DNA from: Tamlana crocina | GTDB lineage: Bacteria; Bacteroidota; Bacteroidia; Flavobacteriales; Flavobacteriaceae | DNA length: 64,000 nt | NCBI GenBank assembly: GCA_040429635.1 | Contig: CP158972.1 | Span: 3,603,501-3,667,500 of the forward strand | Reading direction: 5' to 3' | Shown here: piece after piece, positions 53,392 to 62,662 of the stretch | Layout of the letters: every line of letters begins with the position of its first letter | Position numbering within the stretch: position 1 is the stretch's first letter | The notes under the pieces: generated by a model | Databases searched by the model: none | The model's input: the letters and a program-made list of their open reading frames with translations, nothing else | Told to the model about the DNA's origin: nothing | Made by a program: the position numbers and the translations under genes

Positions 53392-54966
53392 ATGGCTTTA
53401 ACCAAACCCGAAATAAATCATCTATCAACAAAACAAAAGCTTGCCGTTTTTACTGGCTCCATTGGGCTGTTTATTTTAGCATTGACTCTGTTTGGCATTG
53501 ATATCCCCTATAAAAGTTTACTTTTAGCGCTATCGCTAGGGCTTATTTCAATTGGCACTATTATTTTTTCAAACAACCTGTATTTATCAAAATCGAAAGG
53601 CATAAAAAATGATGCCGTCTGGTTTAAGTCCATCTCTTCGCGTGGTGTATTGGCTTGGGTTTTAGGCATTTTGCTTACCGGGTTTTACATTGTGCTATAT
53701 TTTTACCCAGAGTATTTGGGCCAAACCTCTTCAGGCGAACCCAACAAAGGGCTCATTGCCCTATTCGACCCCTTGAGCGAATTACTTAGTGGCCGTCCGG
53801 CGAGCCAGTGGTTCGTTTATGGTACGCTTTACACCTTAGCCATCTTAATTTTTGGATATAAATTTCTTTTGAAATACCGCCATAACCGTTACGAACAACT
53901 CCGAACCGTTTCGGTGATGTTCTTCCAACTGGCCTTTGCCTTTTTAATACCAGAATTTATGTACGTGATGAATTCTGATTTACCGTACTACGACCTTAAA
54001 AATATTTGGCCACTCAACTATTATAATTTTGAACAGTACCGCGTCAACGCGTTTATAAATTCAGGAACTATTGGTTTGACTATGCTTATTTTTGGAGTGG
54101 TTTCCATTTTCGTCATTACCCCTATTCTCACTTATAAATATGGCAAACGCTGGTATTGCTCTTGGGTTTGTGGTTGTGGCGGACTAGCCGAAACAGCAGG
54201 CGACTCCTTTAGGCAATTAAGCGACAAAAGCCTTTTTGCTTGGAACATTGAACGATGGGTAATACACAGCGTTTTGGTTTTTGTGGTGGTGATGACAACT
54301 GCTGTGATTTATACCTATTTGGGCTACGACCCTAAAAAATACTGGCTTACCCGCGATGTTTTTTTGTATTTAGTCGCTGGATTTTTAACCCTAATTTTTG
54401 TATTAACCATGATATTTAAACGTCATGAATTAGGTAAAGATGCCAAATACGGCGCCATTGGCTATTTTATAATTATTATCGCTTTAATTGTCATTCACCT
54501 ATTCAGTTCGCAAACCAAACTGTTTTTATTTAAAGCTGAAACACTGCGCTCTACCTATTCGTTTTTTATCGGAGCTATTTTTTCGGGAGTAATCGGCACG
54601 GGATTTTACCCTATTTTTGGCAATCGGGTTTGGTGTCGCTTTGGTTGCCCGATGGCCGCAATTCTCGGTTTTCAGCAACGTATGTTTTCAAAATTCAGGA
54701 TAACCACCAATGGCGGACAGTGCATTTCTTGCGGAAACTGCTCAACATATTGCGAAATGGGTATTGATGTGCGAGCCTACGCCCAAAAAGGCGAAAACAT
54801 TGTACGCTCCAGTTGCGTGGGCTGTGGCATTTGCTCGGCGGTTTGTCCGCGTGGCGTTTTAAAACTGGAAAACGACAGTATGAATGGACGCATCAATTCT
54901 AATGATATTTTATTAGGCAACGATGTCGATTTGATGGATTTAGTAAACCAAAATAAATATTCCTAA
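53392..54966 (+). CDS. Membrane-bound 4Fe-4S electron-transfer protein
   Basis: A 524-residue inner-membrane protein with about eight hydrophobic segments. Cysteine-rich WYCSWVCGCGG (near 255-265) and WCRFGCPMAA resemble the NapH/NosR/CcoG loops; the C-terminal domain has two 4Fe-4S clusters, CISCGNCSTYC (near 443) and CVGCGICSAVCPRG (near 475). It would move electrons between the cytoplasmic flavoprotein upstream and a membrane or periplasmic acceptor. The specific acceptor is not evident. It overlaps the downstream MORN-like gene by one base. Confidence 0.85.
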   Translation: MALTKPEINHLSTKQKLAVFTGSIGLFILALTLFGIDIPYKSLLLALSLGLISIGTIIFSNNLYLSKSKGIKNDAVWFKSISSRGVLAWVLGILLTGFYIVLYFYPEYLGQTSSGEPNKGLIALFDPLSELLSGRPASQWFVYGTLYTLAILIFGYKFLLKYRHNRYEQLRTVSVMFFQLAFAFLIPEFMYVMNSDLPYYDLKNIWPLNYYNFEQYRVNAFINSGTIGLTMLIFGVVSIFVITPILTYKYGKRWYCSWVCGCGGLAETAGDSFRQLSDKSLFAWNIERWVIHSVLVFVVVMTTAVIYTYLGYDPKKYWLTRDVFLYLVAGFLTLIFVLTMIFKRHELGKDAKYGAIGYFIIIIALIVIHLFSSQTKLFLFKAETLRSTYSFFIGAIFSGVIGTGFYPIFGNRVWCRFGCPMAAILGFQQRMFSKFRITTNGGQCISCGNCSTYCEMGIDVRAYAQKGENIVRSSCVGCGICSAVCPRGVLKLENDSMNGRINSNDILLGNDVDLMDLVNQNKYS

Positions 54967-55448
54967 TGAAGCAATCTATGATAGTCATTAGTGCTTTTCT
55001 GCTTTTAGGAGTTTACGGCCATACACAAAAAGCATATCAAAGGAATTATGATGCTAACCATAATTTAACATCTGAAGGATGGGTTGAAAACCACCAAAAA
55101 GTTAATTACTGGAAATTTTACTATCCTAATGGTAACATTAAAAATCAAGGGCACTTTCTAAACGGAAAAAGGCATGAATTTTGGAAATTCTATACAAAAA
55201 AAGGCACTTTGAAAGCAGAAGGGCATTTTTTTAATGGAAAAAAAACTAACTGGTGGTTATTTTACGATGATAAAGGACAAATAAACCACAAATGCCAGTT
55301 ATATAACAACCAAAAAAATGGATATTGTCTAAAGTACAACAACGAAAAACTTGTTTCAGCTTCAAAATACAAAGCGGGTAAAAAACTTAAAGAATGGACA
55401 TCTCTTACATCATTCAAAAAGGAAAACAGCTTAAGTGATTTATTATAG
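54966..55448 (+). CDS. MORN-variant repeat secreted protein
   Basis: A 160-residue exported protein with signal peptide (MKQSMIVISAFLLLGVYGHT). Four or five 20-22-residue MORN-like repeats such as KFYYPNGNIKNQGHFLNGKR, then WKFYTKKGTLKAEGHFFNGK. Such YwqK-type repeats are common in Bacteroidota and have no proven function. Its start overlaps the stop of the Fe-S gene (TAATG), which ties it to that unit. Confidence 0.82.
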   Translation: MKQSMIVISAFLLLGVYGHTQKAYQRNYDANHNLTSEGWVENHQKVNYWKFYYPNGNIKNQGHFLNGKRHEFWKFYTKKGTLKAEGHFFNGKKTNWWLFYDDKGQINHKCQLYNNQKNGYCLKYNNEKLVSASKYKAGKKLKEWTSLTSFKKENSLSDLL

Positions 55449-55489
55449 TATCATTACGCTAGTAAACAAACACATGACCACCATTAAAC

Positions 55490-58400
55490 TTAATTCAACT
55501 TAAACCGCACATCTTGGGCTTCCAATTCACCAACCAATTCTTGGCACACATTCACTTTTTGCCTTCTGCTGGACATATTCAGTTTCATTTTTTCCTTAGT
55601 ATCGTATACCAAAAAATTAAGGGCTTTACTACCAGGATACAAACTGATTAACTCTTTTAAAGCCTTCACTTTTTCCTCGCTCAAATCACGAATATCCAAT
55701 TGAATGGACAGCTTTTTAGCATATTGTTCCATCACGTCGTGCAACAACTGGAAGTTATTGAACTGCAGCCTCGGGTCGCTACGCTTTCCGGTGTCTTTGT
55801 TCACCCAACCTTCCCGCACAAAGGTTTTTACAAACACGAAATTGTTCAACATTAAAAAATGACGGAATTTTAAGTATTCTTCTCCAAAAATCCTGAACTC
55901 GTAACTATCGGTATAATCTTCAATGGTGAACAATGCCCAACCTTTCCCTTGTTTACTAACACGGTGCTGCACATCGGTTACCACGCCGCCAAAAACCAAC
56001 TCACGATTAACATAAGGTTCCAAATTATGGAACATGCCCACTTTGGCATTGCAAAAGGTTTTCATTTCGAGTTTGAAATCATCGAGCGGATGCCCTGAAA
56101 TATAAACCCCTACCACCTCACGCTCTTTGCTTAGTTTTTCCATAGTGCCCCACTCTTCGCATGGCGGCACTTGGGGTTCTTCAATTTGCACTTCGCTGGC
56201 TTCTCCAAACAAACTCACCTGTGCCGAATTTTCGTTTTCTTTATGTTTTTGAGCGTATTTAATGGCTTTTTCCAAAAAGGTAATGCCATCACCGTCATCA
56301 TGGAAATATTGTGCCCGGTGTGTATCGCCAAAACTATCGAAACCTCCAGCCAACGCTAAATTTTCAAAGGCTTTTTTATTGGCTGCACGCAAATCTATAC
56401 GCTTGGCCAAATCAAAAATGGATTTATAATGACCATCTTTTCTATTTTCAACAATCGTCATTACCGCTCCGTGACCAACCCCTTTAATGGCGCCCATTCC
56501 AAAACGCACCGCTCCGTCTTTATTTACCGAAAACTTATAATAACTTTCATTAACATCGGGGCCAAGAACGTCCAACTTCATACGTTTACACTCTTCCATA
56601 AAGAACGTCACCTGCTTGATATCGTTCATGTTATTGGAAAGTACAGCCGCCATATATTCTGCAGGATAATGCGCTTTTAAATAGGCCGTTTGGTAGGCAA
56701 TCCATGCATAACAGGTGGAGTGCGATTTGTTGAAGGCGTAACTCGCGAAAGCCTCCCAGTCTTTCCAAACCTTTTCCAACACTTTGGCATCATGACCGTT
56801 GGCACTGGCTTGTTCAATAAATTTGGGTTTCATTTTTGCCAGTACGGCAATCTGTTTTTTACCCATCGCCTTACGCAAAACATCGGCTTCACCCTTTGTA
56901 AAATCGGCCAATTTTTGCGACAGCAACATTACCTGCTCCTGGTACACCGTAATACCGTAAGTTTCCTTGAGATATTCTTCCATGGCAGGTAAATCGTACT
57001 CGATTTCCTCATCACCGTGTTTTCTACGAACGAAACTCGGAATGTATTCCATTGGTCCGGGACGGTACAAGGCATTCATGGCAATAAGATCTTCAAAAAC
57101 CGTGGGCTTTAAATCGCGAAGGTGTTTTTGCATTCCGGGCGATTCGTATTGGAATACCCCAACCGTTTCACCACGTTGGAACAGCGCATAAGTTTCTTCA
57201 TCGTCAAGCGGAAAGGTTTCGGGATCTAGCTCAATGCCGTGTTTGGCTTTGACTATTTTAACCGTGTCTTTAATAAGGGTCAATGTTTTTAACCCCAAGA
57301 AATCCATTTTTAGAAGTCCCGCCGATTCTACCACCGAGTTATCAAACTGGGTAACATACAAATCGGAATCTTTGGCTACGGAAACCGGTACGAACTTGGT
57401 AATATCATCGGGAGTGATGATTACCCCACAGGCGTGGATCCCGGTATTTCGAACGGAACCTTCCAGCACTTTGGCCAGATTTACCGTTTCGGCCTGTAAA
57501 TCGCTTCCATCGGCAATATTTAAAAGCTCGTTGATTTTTTCAAGATCTTCAGCCCTAAACTTTTTGGCCAATTCCTTTTCATCCAAACCAAAAATCTTGT
57601 TCAGTTTAGACATATTCGGAATCAATTTCGCAATTCTATCGGCATCGAATAATGGTAAATCCAATACACGGGCGGTATCACGAATGGACGATTTTGCCGC
57701 CATGGTACCATAAGTGATAATCTGCGCCACCTGATTGGCTCCGTATTTTTCAATAACGTAATCCATCACACGGCTTCGGCCTTCATCATCAAAATCGATA
57801 TCGATATCGGGCATACTTACACGATCCGGATTTAAGAAACGCTCAAAAAGCAGATCGTACATCATCGGGTCGATATTGGTAATCCAGAGGCAGTAGGCCA
57901 CTACCGAACCGGCCGCCGAACCACGCCCCGGCCCTACCGACACATCCATATTTCGGGCTTCGCGGATAAAATCTTCCACAATTAAGAAATACCCAGGATA
58001 CCCCGTATTTTCAATAACGCTAAGCTCGAAATCCAAGCGCTCGGTCACTTCTTGCGAAAGCGGTTCACCGTAGCGTTTTTTAGCACCTTCATAAGTTAAA
58101 TGACGTAAATATGCATTTTCGCCACGCTTGCCCCCATCAACCAAATCTTCTTCATGCCTAAATTCTTCAGGGATATTGAAAGCAGGCAATAATACATCGC
58201 GTGCCAACACGAAAGGTTCTACTTTATCAACAATTTCCTGAACATTGAAAATCGCTTCGGGAATATCCTGAAACAACTTTTTCATTTCTTCGGAAGACTT
58301 AAAATAATACTCCTGATTGGGTAAACCATACCTGTAACCACGACCACGACCAATTGGTGTAGATTGCTTTTCACCATCTTTTACACATAAAAGAATATCG

Positions 58401-59875
58401 TGGGCGTTAGCATCTTCCTGCCTTTGGTAATAGGTGTTATTTGTTGCTACAACTTTAACATTATGCTTTTTTGCCAAACTGACCAAGGTTGGATTAACCC
58501 GGTTTTCGTCCTCTTGATTATGGCGCATCAACTCGACATACAAATCGTCGCCAAACTCTTCTTTCCACCACAATAGGGCTTCTTCGGCTTGATTTTCACC
58601 AACATTCAACACTTTGCTTGGCACTTCACCGTACAAATTCCCGGTAAGTACCATAATGTCTTCTTTATATTGCTTGATGAGTTTTTTATCTATTCGAGGC
58701 ACGTAATAAAACCCATCAACAAAGGCATGCGACGACAGTTTTGCCAAATTATGGTAGCCATTTTTATTTTTTGCTAGCAGTACAATTTGGTAGCCGTTAT
58801 CTTTTCGGGTTTTGTCGGTATGGTCTTCACAAACAAAAAACTCACAACCCACAATGGGCTTTATTTCTTTGGCCGTAACCGTTTCTCCCGACTCTTGGGC
58901 GGCTTCAATCTTTGCTTTAACTCCTTTATTATAATTGCTTACAGCATTTACAAAGTGAAAAGCCCCCATCATATTCGCATGGTCGGTTAAGGCCACGGCA
59001 GGCATGTTATGTTCGGCAGCGGCACTCACTAAATCGCCAACACTCATGGTAGATTGCAATACCGAAAACTGCGAGTGATTATGCAAATGTGCAAACTCGA
59101 CTTCGGCGAGATTGGAACGGTTTTGTTTTATTTCTTCGGAAGAAATCTGCGTCCCCTCTGCCTTTTTTAAGCGCTCACGGATTTTAGCACTTTCCTTTTT
59201 AAGATTGATGTGCCTTAGCCCGATGAGTTGAATTTCTGAAGGATTAGCTTCCTTGAATTTTTCGAAATAACCGGGTTCAACGTCCAGTTCTTCTTTGGTG
59301 TATTCCTCTAAACGGATCAATTCCAAAAAACAGCGCGTAGTAGCTTCCACATCAGCAGTCGCATTGTGCGCTTCAGCAAATGGTTGGTTGAACAAATGCT
59401 CATGCAGTTCGGTCAATGTCGGTAGTTTAAATTTCCCACCTCGACCACCGGGAATTTGGCACAATTGTGCTGTGTGCTCGGTACAGGTGTCTAAAATCGG
59501 AAGTTCCTGCAATGGGTTCTCAACATTTTCGCGCACAAACTCGGCTCCCATAATGTTCAAATCGAACTTTACGTTTTGTCCCACCACAAATTTGGTTTTG
59601 TGCAAAGCGGCGTTGAATTTTTCTAAAACTTCGCTTAAAGGCACGCCTTGTTCTTGAGCCAACTCGGTAGAAATACCATGTACTTTTTCGGCATCGTACG
59701 GAATATTGAATCCTTCGGGCTTCACCAAAAAATCTTGACTTTCAACGCAATCCCCCATAGCATCGTGCAACTGCCATGCAATTTGGATACAGCGTGGCCA
59801 GTTATCTACATCGGTTATTGGGGCGTCCCAACGTTTTGGTAATCCGGTGGTTTCGGTATCGAAAATTAAATACAT
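55490..59875 (-). CDS. dnaE: DNA polymerase III alpha subunit with N-terminal 3'-5' exonuclease domain
   Basis: A 1461-residue replicative polymerase. The DEDDh exonuclease domain fills the first about 200 residues (FDTETTGL with D6 and E8; GQNVKFDLN near 98-106; HNATADVEAT near 171-180), giving proofreading in the same chain. A PHP domain begins near 268 (HLHNHSQFSVLQSTM), the polymerase active site has PDIDIDFDDEGR (near 687-698), and an OB-type domain lies near the C-terminus. It is longer than Escherichia coli DnaE (about 1160) by the exonuclease. Monocistronic. Confidence 0.95.
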   Translation of the reverse strand: MYLIFDTETTGLPKRWDAPITDVDNWPRCIQIAWQLHDAMGDCVESQDFLVKPEGFNIPYDAEKVHGISTELAQEQGVPLSEVLEKFNAALHKTKFVVGQNVKFDLNIMGAEFVRENVENPLQELPILDTCTEHTAQLCQIPGGRGGKFKLPTLTELHEHLFNQPFAEAHNATADVEATTRCFLELIRLEEYTKEELDVEPGYFEKFKEANPSEIQLIGLRHINLKKESAKIRERLKKAEGTQISSEEIKQNRSNLAEVEFAHLHNHSQFSVLQSTMSVGDLVSAAAEHNMPAVALTDHANMMGAFHFVNAVSNYNKGVKAKIEAAQESGETVTAKEIKPIVGCEFFVCEDHTDKTRKDNGYQIVLLAKNKNGYHNLAKLSSHAFVDGFYYVPRIDKKLIKQYKEDIMVLTGNLYGEVPSKVLNVGENQAEEALLWWKEEFGDDLYVELMRHNQEDENRVNPTLVSLAKKHNVKVVATNNTYYQRQEDANAHDILLCVKDGEKQSTPIGRGRGYRYGLPNQEYYFKSSEEMKKLFQDIPEAIFNVQEIVDKVEPFVLARDVLLPAFNIPEEFRHEEDLVDGGKRGENAYLRHLTYEGAKKRYGEPLSQEVTERLDFELSVIENTGYPGYFLIVEDFIREARNMDVSVGPGRGSAAGSVVAYCLWITNIDPMMYDLLFERFLNPDRVSMPDIDIDFDDEGRSRVMDYVIEKYGANQVAQIITYGTMAAKSSIRDTARVLDLPLFDADRIAKLIPNMSKLNKIFGLDEKELAKKFRAEDLEKINELLNIADGSDLQAETVNLAKVLEGSVRNTGIHACGVIITPDDITKFVPVSVAKDSDLYVTQFDNSVVESAGLLKMDFLGLKTLTLIKDTVKIVKAKHGIELDPETFPLDDEETYALFQRGETVGVFQYESPGMQKHLRDLKPTVFEDLIAMNALYRPGPMEYIPSFVRRKHGDEEIEYDLPAMEEYLKETYGITVYQEQVMLLSQKLADFTKGEADVLRKAMGKKQIAVLAKMKPKFIEQASANGHDAKVLEKVWKDWEAFASYAFNKSHSTCYAWIAYQTAYLKAHYPAEYMAAVLSNNMNDIKQVTFFMEECKRMKLDVLGPDVNESYYKFSVNKDGAVRFGMGAIKGVGHGAVMTIVENRKDGHYKSIFDLAKRIDLRAANKKAFENLALAGGFDSFGDTHRAQYFHDDGDGITFLEKAIKYAQKHKENENSAQVSLFGEASEVQIEEPQVPPCEEWGTMEKLSKEREVVGVYISGHPLDDFKLEMKTFCNAKVGMFHNLEPYVNRELVFGGVVTDVQHRVSKQGKGWALFTIEDYTDSYEFRIFGEEYLKFRHFLMLNNFVFVKTFVREGWVNKDTGKRSDPRLQFNNFQLLHDVMEQYAKKLSIQLDIRDLSEEKVKALKELISLYPGSKALNFLVYDTKEKMKLNMSSRRQKVNVCQELVGELEAQDVRFKLN

Positions 59876-59984
59876 GCGCTATGTTTTCAGATTGATTATT
59901 TTGGGTTCGTTCGCAAAAAACGAAGTGTATAAAAGTACGTAGAATTTATATTTATGCACTCAGGAAAACCCAAAGAGTTGTAAA

Positions 59985-60023
59985 CAAAAAACGCCCACAT
60001 TGTTTAAAACAACGCAGGCGTTC
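59985..60023 (-). terminator. Terminator downstream of the four-helix-bundle gene
   Basis: Stem AACGCC/GGCGTT with inner pairing TTGTT/AACAA and a T-run on the minus strand, 23 bases after the stop at 60046. Confidence 0.65.
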
Positions 60024-60045
60024 AAACTAACCAACCAAATTTATA

Positions 60046-60495
60046 TTAGGAGACTAACTCCTCGTGTACTTTTTCTGTATTTATTGCTGCCTGAATAGCA
60101 TTTCTTTGTTTAAATAACATTTGGTCGATGCTAGGTGGCAAGTTTCTGTATTTAAGAACTTCATTGTATTCTTCAAGGCTGGCTTTCTCACCGCGAATGG
60201 CTTCTTCTAAAATAGCCTCTTCGTCATTCGATTTAAATAACGATTTTAAGCTCATCCAATTACGGTGCACTGCGCCTTTAAAACTACCTGAGTCTTTTGG
60301 ATCTTCGCCATACCTTAAAATTTCAGTTCTCAACTCTTTGGCAAATTCGCTCCGTTCGGTAGCCCGACGCTTAAAGAAAATATTCAACGTTGAACTTTCC
60401 ACATTATCAGCAGCATTGAGATACCCCTTTTCGGCATCATAATTTTTTTCTAATAATTCGTTTAATTTGTTTGAAATCTCTTCTGTAAACTTCAT
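60046..60495 (-). CDS. Four-helix-bundle DUF2383 (PA2169-like) protein, copy 1
   Basis: A 149-residue helical protein (MKFTEEISNKLNELLEKNYD..., LNIFFKRRATERSEFAKELR). A ferritin-like four-helix arrangement with conserved Glu is suggested by EKGY and ERSEF. Bacterial members of this family have no firm function; a stress role is often guessed. I chose ATG 60495, since the 32 residues before it (from 60591) do not fit the family. Two more paralogues follow at 63272 and 63890. Confidence 0.82.
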   Translation of the reverse strand: MKFTEEISNKLNELLEKNYDAEKGYLNAADNVESSTLNIFFKRRATERSEFAKELRTEILRYGEDPKDSGSFKGAVHRNWMSLKSLFKSNDEEAILEEAIRGEKASLEEYNEVLKYRNLPPSIDQMLFKQRNAIQAAINTEKVHEELVS

Positions 60496-60692
60496 AATAT
60501 CCTGTTCTTTTTTAAATTTCAATAAATTCTTTTTAGATGCGTATTGTTTCACATCTATTTCGAAGATACAAAGCATATCCGGCCATGTCAAGGGCGTTTA
60601 ACAAAGTTTAGCATCGTAGCGGATATTTTAACACACTAAGCGGCATTTTTAACAACTGAAGCAAAGGTGCTTTAACATTTACTTAAAAACCC

Positions 60693-60700
60693 TATTTTTG
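60693..60700 (+). promoter_or_regulatory. Possible -7 box (TATTTTTG) for the lactonase gene
   Basis: TAnnTTTG match 15 bases before the ATG at 60716. The G of the box is the last base of the upstream TTG (60698) that opens the long frame, which is why that TTG is probably not a start. Confidence 0.35.
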
Positions 60701-60715
60701 AAAAAAACACCTGTT

Positions 60716-61789
60716 ATGCAAACCACTTTTTCTCTTGCTTTTACTTTTTTATGGTCTATCGTTTTATATGCCCAAAACATCCCACTCTACGTTGGCACAT
60801 TCACCAATGAAGACGCCCAAGGCATTTACCAGTATCAATTCAATACACAAACTGGGCAGATTTCCAATGAAATTTTAGCCATTGAAATAGAAAGCCCGAA
60901 TTTTTTAACCTATTCGAACGACAGAACATTTATGTATTCTGCAAACCGTTCGAAAGACAAGTCTAAACCCGATTATGTTGCAGCTTACAAAATTAACAGC
61001 GACGGTACATTTACTTTAATCAATACCCAAGATAGCCATGGCGCTGCGCCTTGCCACATTGCCATTAACAAGTCGGGCACAAAAATTGTGGTTTCCAATT
61101 ACAATGGCGGAACGGTATCCCTTTACAACATAAATGGAGATGGCAGTTTAAGCGAGGCCACTCAGGTTTTTAATCACAATGCTGAAAACGAAAAATCGCA
61201 TGCTCACTCCGCGCAGTTTTTTAACAATGAATTATTTGTTGCCGATTTGGGGAGAAACGCTGTATATCAATATCAACTAAAAATTAACGAGTACAAACTG
61301 GCAAAGCCTAAAATTGTGGAGATGACGGACAACCCTGGCCCTCGTCATTTTTCAATAAGCAAAAACGGAAAATTCGTTTACATTATCAATGAATACGGCA
61401 GCTCGATAACTACTGCAAAACGAACAAAAAATGGATTTAAGGAAGTGGATTTCGACACCACGTTAAGCGATGATTACAAAGGCAAAAACTCCTGTGCCGA
61501 TATTCACCTTTCACCAGACGAACGCTTTTTATACGGTTCTAACCGAGGCGAAAACTCAATTGCTGTTTTTAGAAGGAATAGCCGAAACGGTAAAATCAAA
61601 AAAATACAGAACATAAGTGTTGAGGGCGACTGGCCAAGAAATTTCACCCTCGACCCCAACGGAAACTTTTTATTGGTAGCCAACCGAAGAAGCAACAATA
61701 TCTCAGTTTTCAAAATTGATAAAAAAACCGGATTACTAACTTTTTTACACGATACCAAATCACCAACACCCGTACATCTATTGTTTTAA
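60716..61789 (+). CDS. Lactonase-family beta-propeller protein (6-phosphogluconolactonase-like), secreted
   Basis: A 357-residue exported protein with signal peptide (MQTTFSLAFTFLWSIVLYAQ). The seven-bladed propeller of the Pgl/lactonase family shows as YVGTFTNEDAQGIYQYQFNT, HGAAPCHIAINKSGTKIVVS and HLSPDERFLYGSNRGENSIA. Cytoplasmic YbhE/Pgl hydrolyses 6-phosphogluconolactone; the signal peptide makes this one a periplasmic or surface lactonase, as is common in Bacteroidota. The ORF begins at an upstream TTG (60698), but the ATG at 60716 gives a normal signal. Confidence 0.82.
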   Translation: MQTTFSLAFTFLWSIVLYAQNIPLYVGTFTNEDAQGIYQYQFNTQTGQISNEILAIEIESPNFLTYSNDRTFMYSANRSKDKSKPDYVAAYKINSDGTFTLINTQDSHGAAPCHIAINKSGTKIVVSNYNGGTVSLYNINGDGSLSEATQVFNHNAENEKSHAHSAQFFNNELFVADLGRNAVYQYQLKINEYKLAKPKIVEMTDNPGPRHFSISKNGKFVYIINEYGSSITTAKRTKNGFKEVDFDTTLSDDYKGKNSCADIHLSPDERFLYGSNRGENSIAVFRRNSRNGKIKKIQNISVEGDWPRNFTLDPNGNFLLVANRRSNNISVFKIDKKTGLLTFLHDTKSPTPVHLLF

Positions 61790-61852
61790 TTTTCAGAAGT
61801 CTTGGCTTTTAATTTCATTTTAAAAATATCATGGTTTATTAAAAAAATAGCG

Positions 61853-61860
61853 TATCTTTG
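61853..61860 (+). promoter_or_regulatory. Probable -7 box (TATCTTTG) for rpsP
   Basis: Exact TAnnTTTG match 47 bases before the rpsP ATG, with the GC-rich start GCGCC following. A -33 box is not clear. Confidence 0.55.
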
Positions 61861-61907
61861 CGCCCTCATTAATAACCGAGGTCGAGAACCTCAAATAATT
61901 AATTATT

Positions 61908-62426
61908 ATGCCAGTAAAAATTAGATTACAACGTCACGGTAAAAAAGGAAAACCTTACTACTGGATCGTAGCCGCAGATTCGCGTGCAAAAAGAGATGGT
62001 AAATACCTAGAAAAATTAGGTGCTTACAACCCAAACACTAACCCAGCAACTGTTGAACTAGATGTTGACGGTGCTGTAAAATGGTTGCAAAATGGTGCGC
62101 AACCAACCGATACCGCTAAGAATTTATTGTCTTACAAAGGGGCTTTATTAAAGAACCATTTGGCCGGCGGTGTTAAAAAAGGCGCTTTAACTGAAGAGCA
62201 AGCTGAAGAAAAATTCAACGCTTGGTTAGAAGAGAAAAACGCTAAAATCCAAGCTAAAGCTGAAGGTTTATCTGAAGCCGAAGCAAAAGCTAAAGCTGAG
62301 GCACTAGCTGCTGAAAAAGCGGTTAACGAAGCTAGAATAGCTGCACAAGCTCCAGTTGTTGAAGAAGAAGCTGCTGAAGAGGAAGCTCCTGCTGCAGAAG
62401 CTGAAGCAACTAATGAAGAAGAATAA
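61908..62426 (+). CDS. rpsP: 30S ribosomal protein S16 with long C-terminal extension
   Basis: The first about 85 residues are S16 ([40 protein letters not shown]). The remaining about 85 form an Ala/Glu/Lys-rich, partly coiled-coil tail ([20 protein letters not shown]) ending in an acidic [19 protein letters not shown]16 of about 80-90 residues is typical in other phyla, so the tail doubles its length; such extensions are seen in Bacteroidota. It precedes rimM, the S16-related maturation factor gene, with a terminator and repeat between. Confidence 0.95.
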   Translation: MPVKIRLQRHGKKGKPYYWIVAADSRAKRDGKYLEKLGAYNPNTNPATVELDVDGAVKWLQNGAQPTDTAKNLLSYKGALLKNHLAGGVKKGALTEEQAEEKFNAWLEEKNAKIQAKAEGLSEAEAKAKAEALAAEKAVNEARIAAQAPVVEEEAAEEEAPAAEAEATNEEE

Positions 62427-62447
62427 AAATTTATTTTTTATACTTTT

Positions 62448-62479
62448 AAACTCCGATGGGCAACCGTCGGAGTTTTTTT
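62448..62479 (+). terminator. Rho-independent terminator of rpsP
   Basis: Stem ACTCCGATGG/CCGTCGGAGT with one G-T pair, a GCAA tetraloop and a seven-T run, 22 bases after the stop. Confidence 0.9.
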
Positions 62480-62643
62480 ATTCCCGAGAAAGCGGGAATC
62501 TATTAATTTGACACGCTAAGCTGTCGCTTTGAGCGCAGTCGAAGGCCATTTCTGGATCTCATACAAGATTTTGTAGATACTGAAACGGGGTCAACATGAA
62601 ATACGAACAATTAAATTTATAAGATTCCCGTCTGCACGGGAAT
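62480..62643. repeat. Composite palindromic repeat between rpsP and rimM
   Basis: Bounded by two hairpins, ATTCCCGagaaagCGGGAAT (62480-62499) and ATTCCCGTctgcACGGGAAT (62624-62643). Between them is an inverted copy of the CTTCGACTGCGCTCA core (62521-62547) and a GATACTGAAACGGGGTCAAC segment (62576-62595) resembling the GATGCTGAAATAA part of the 14058 copy. Confidence 0.7.
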
Positions 62644-62662
62644 GATAAATTCAGCTATTGCA

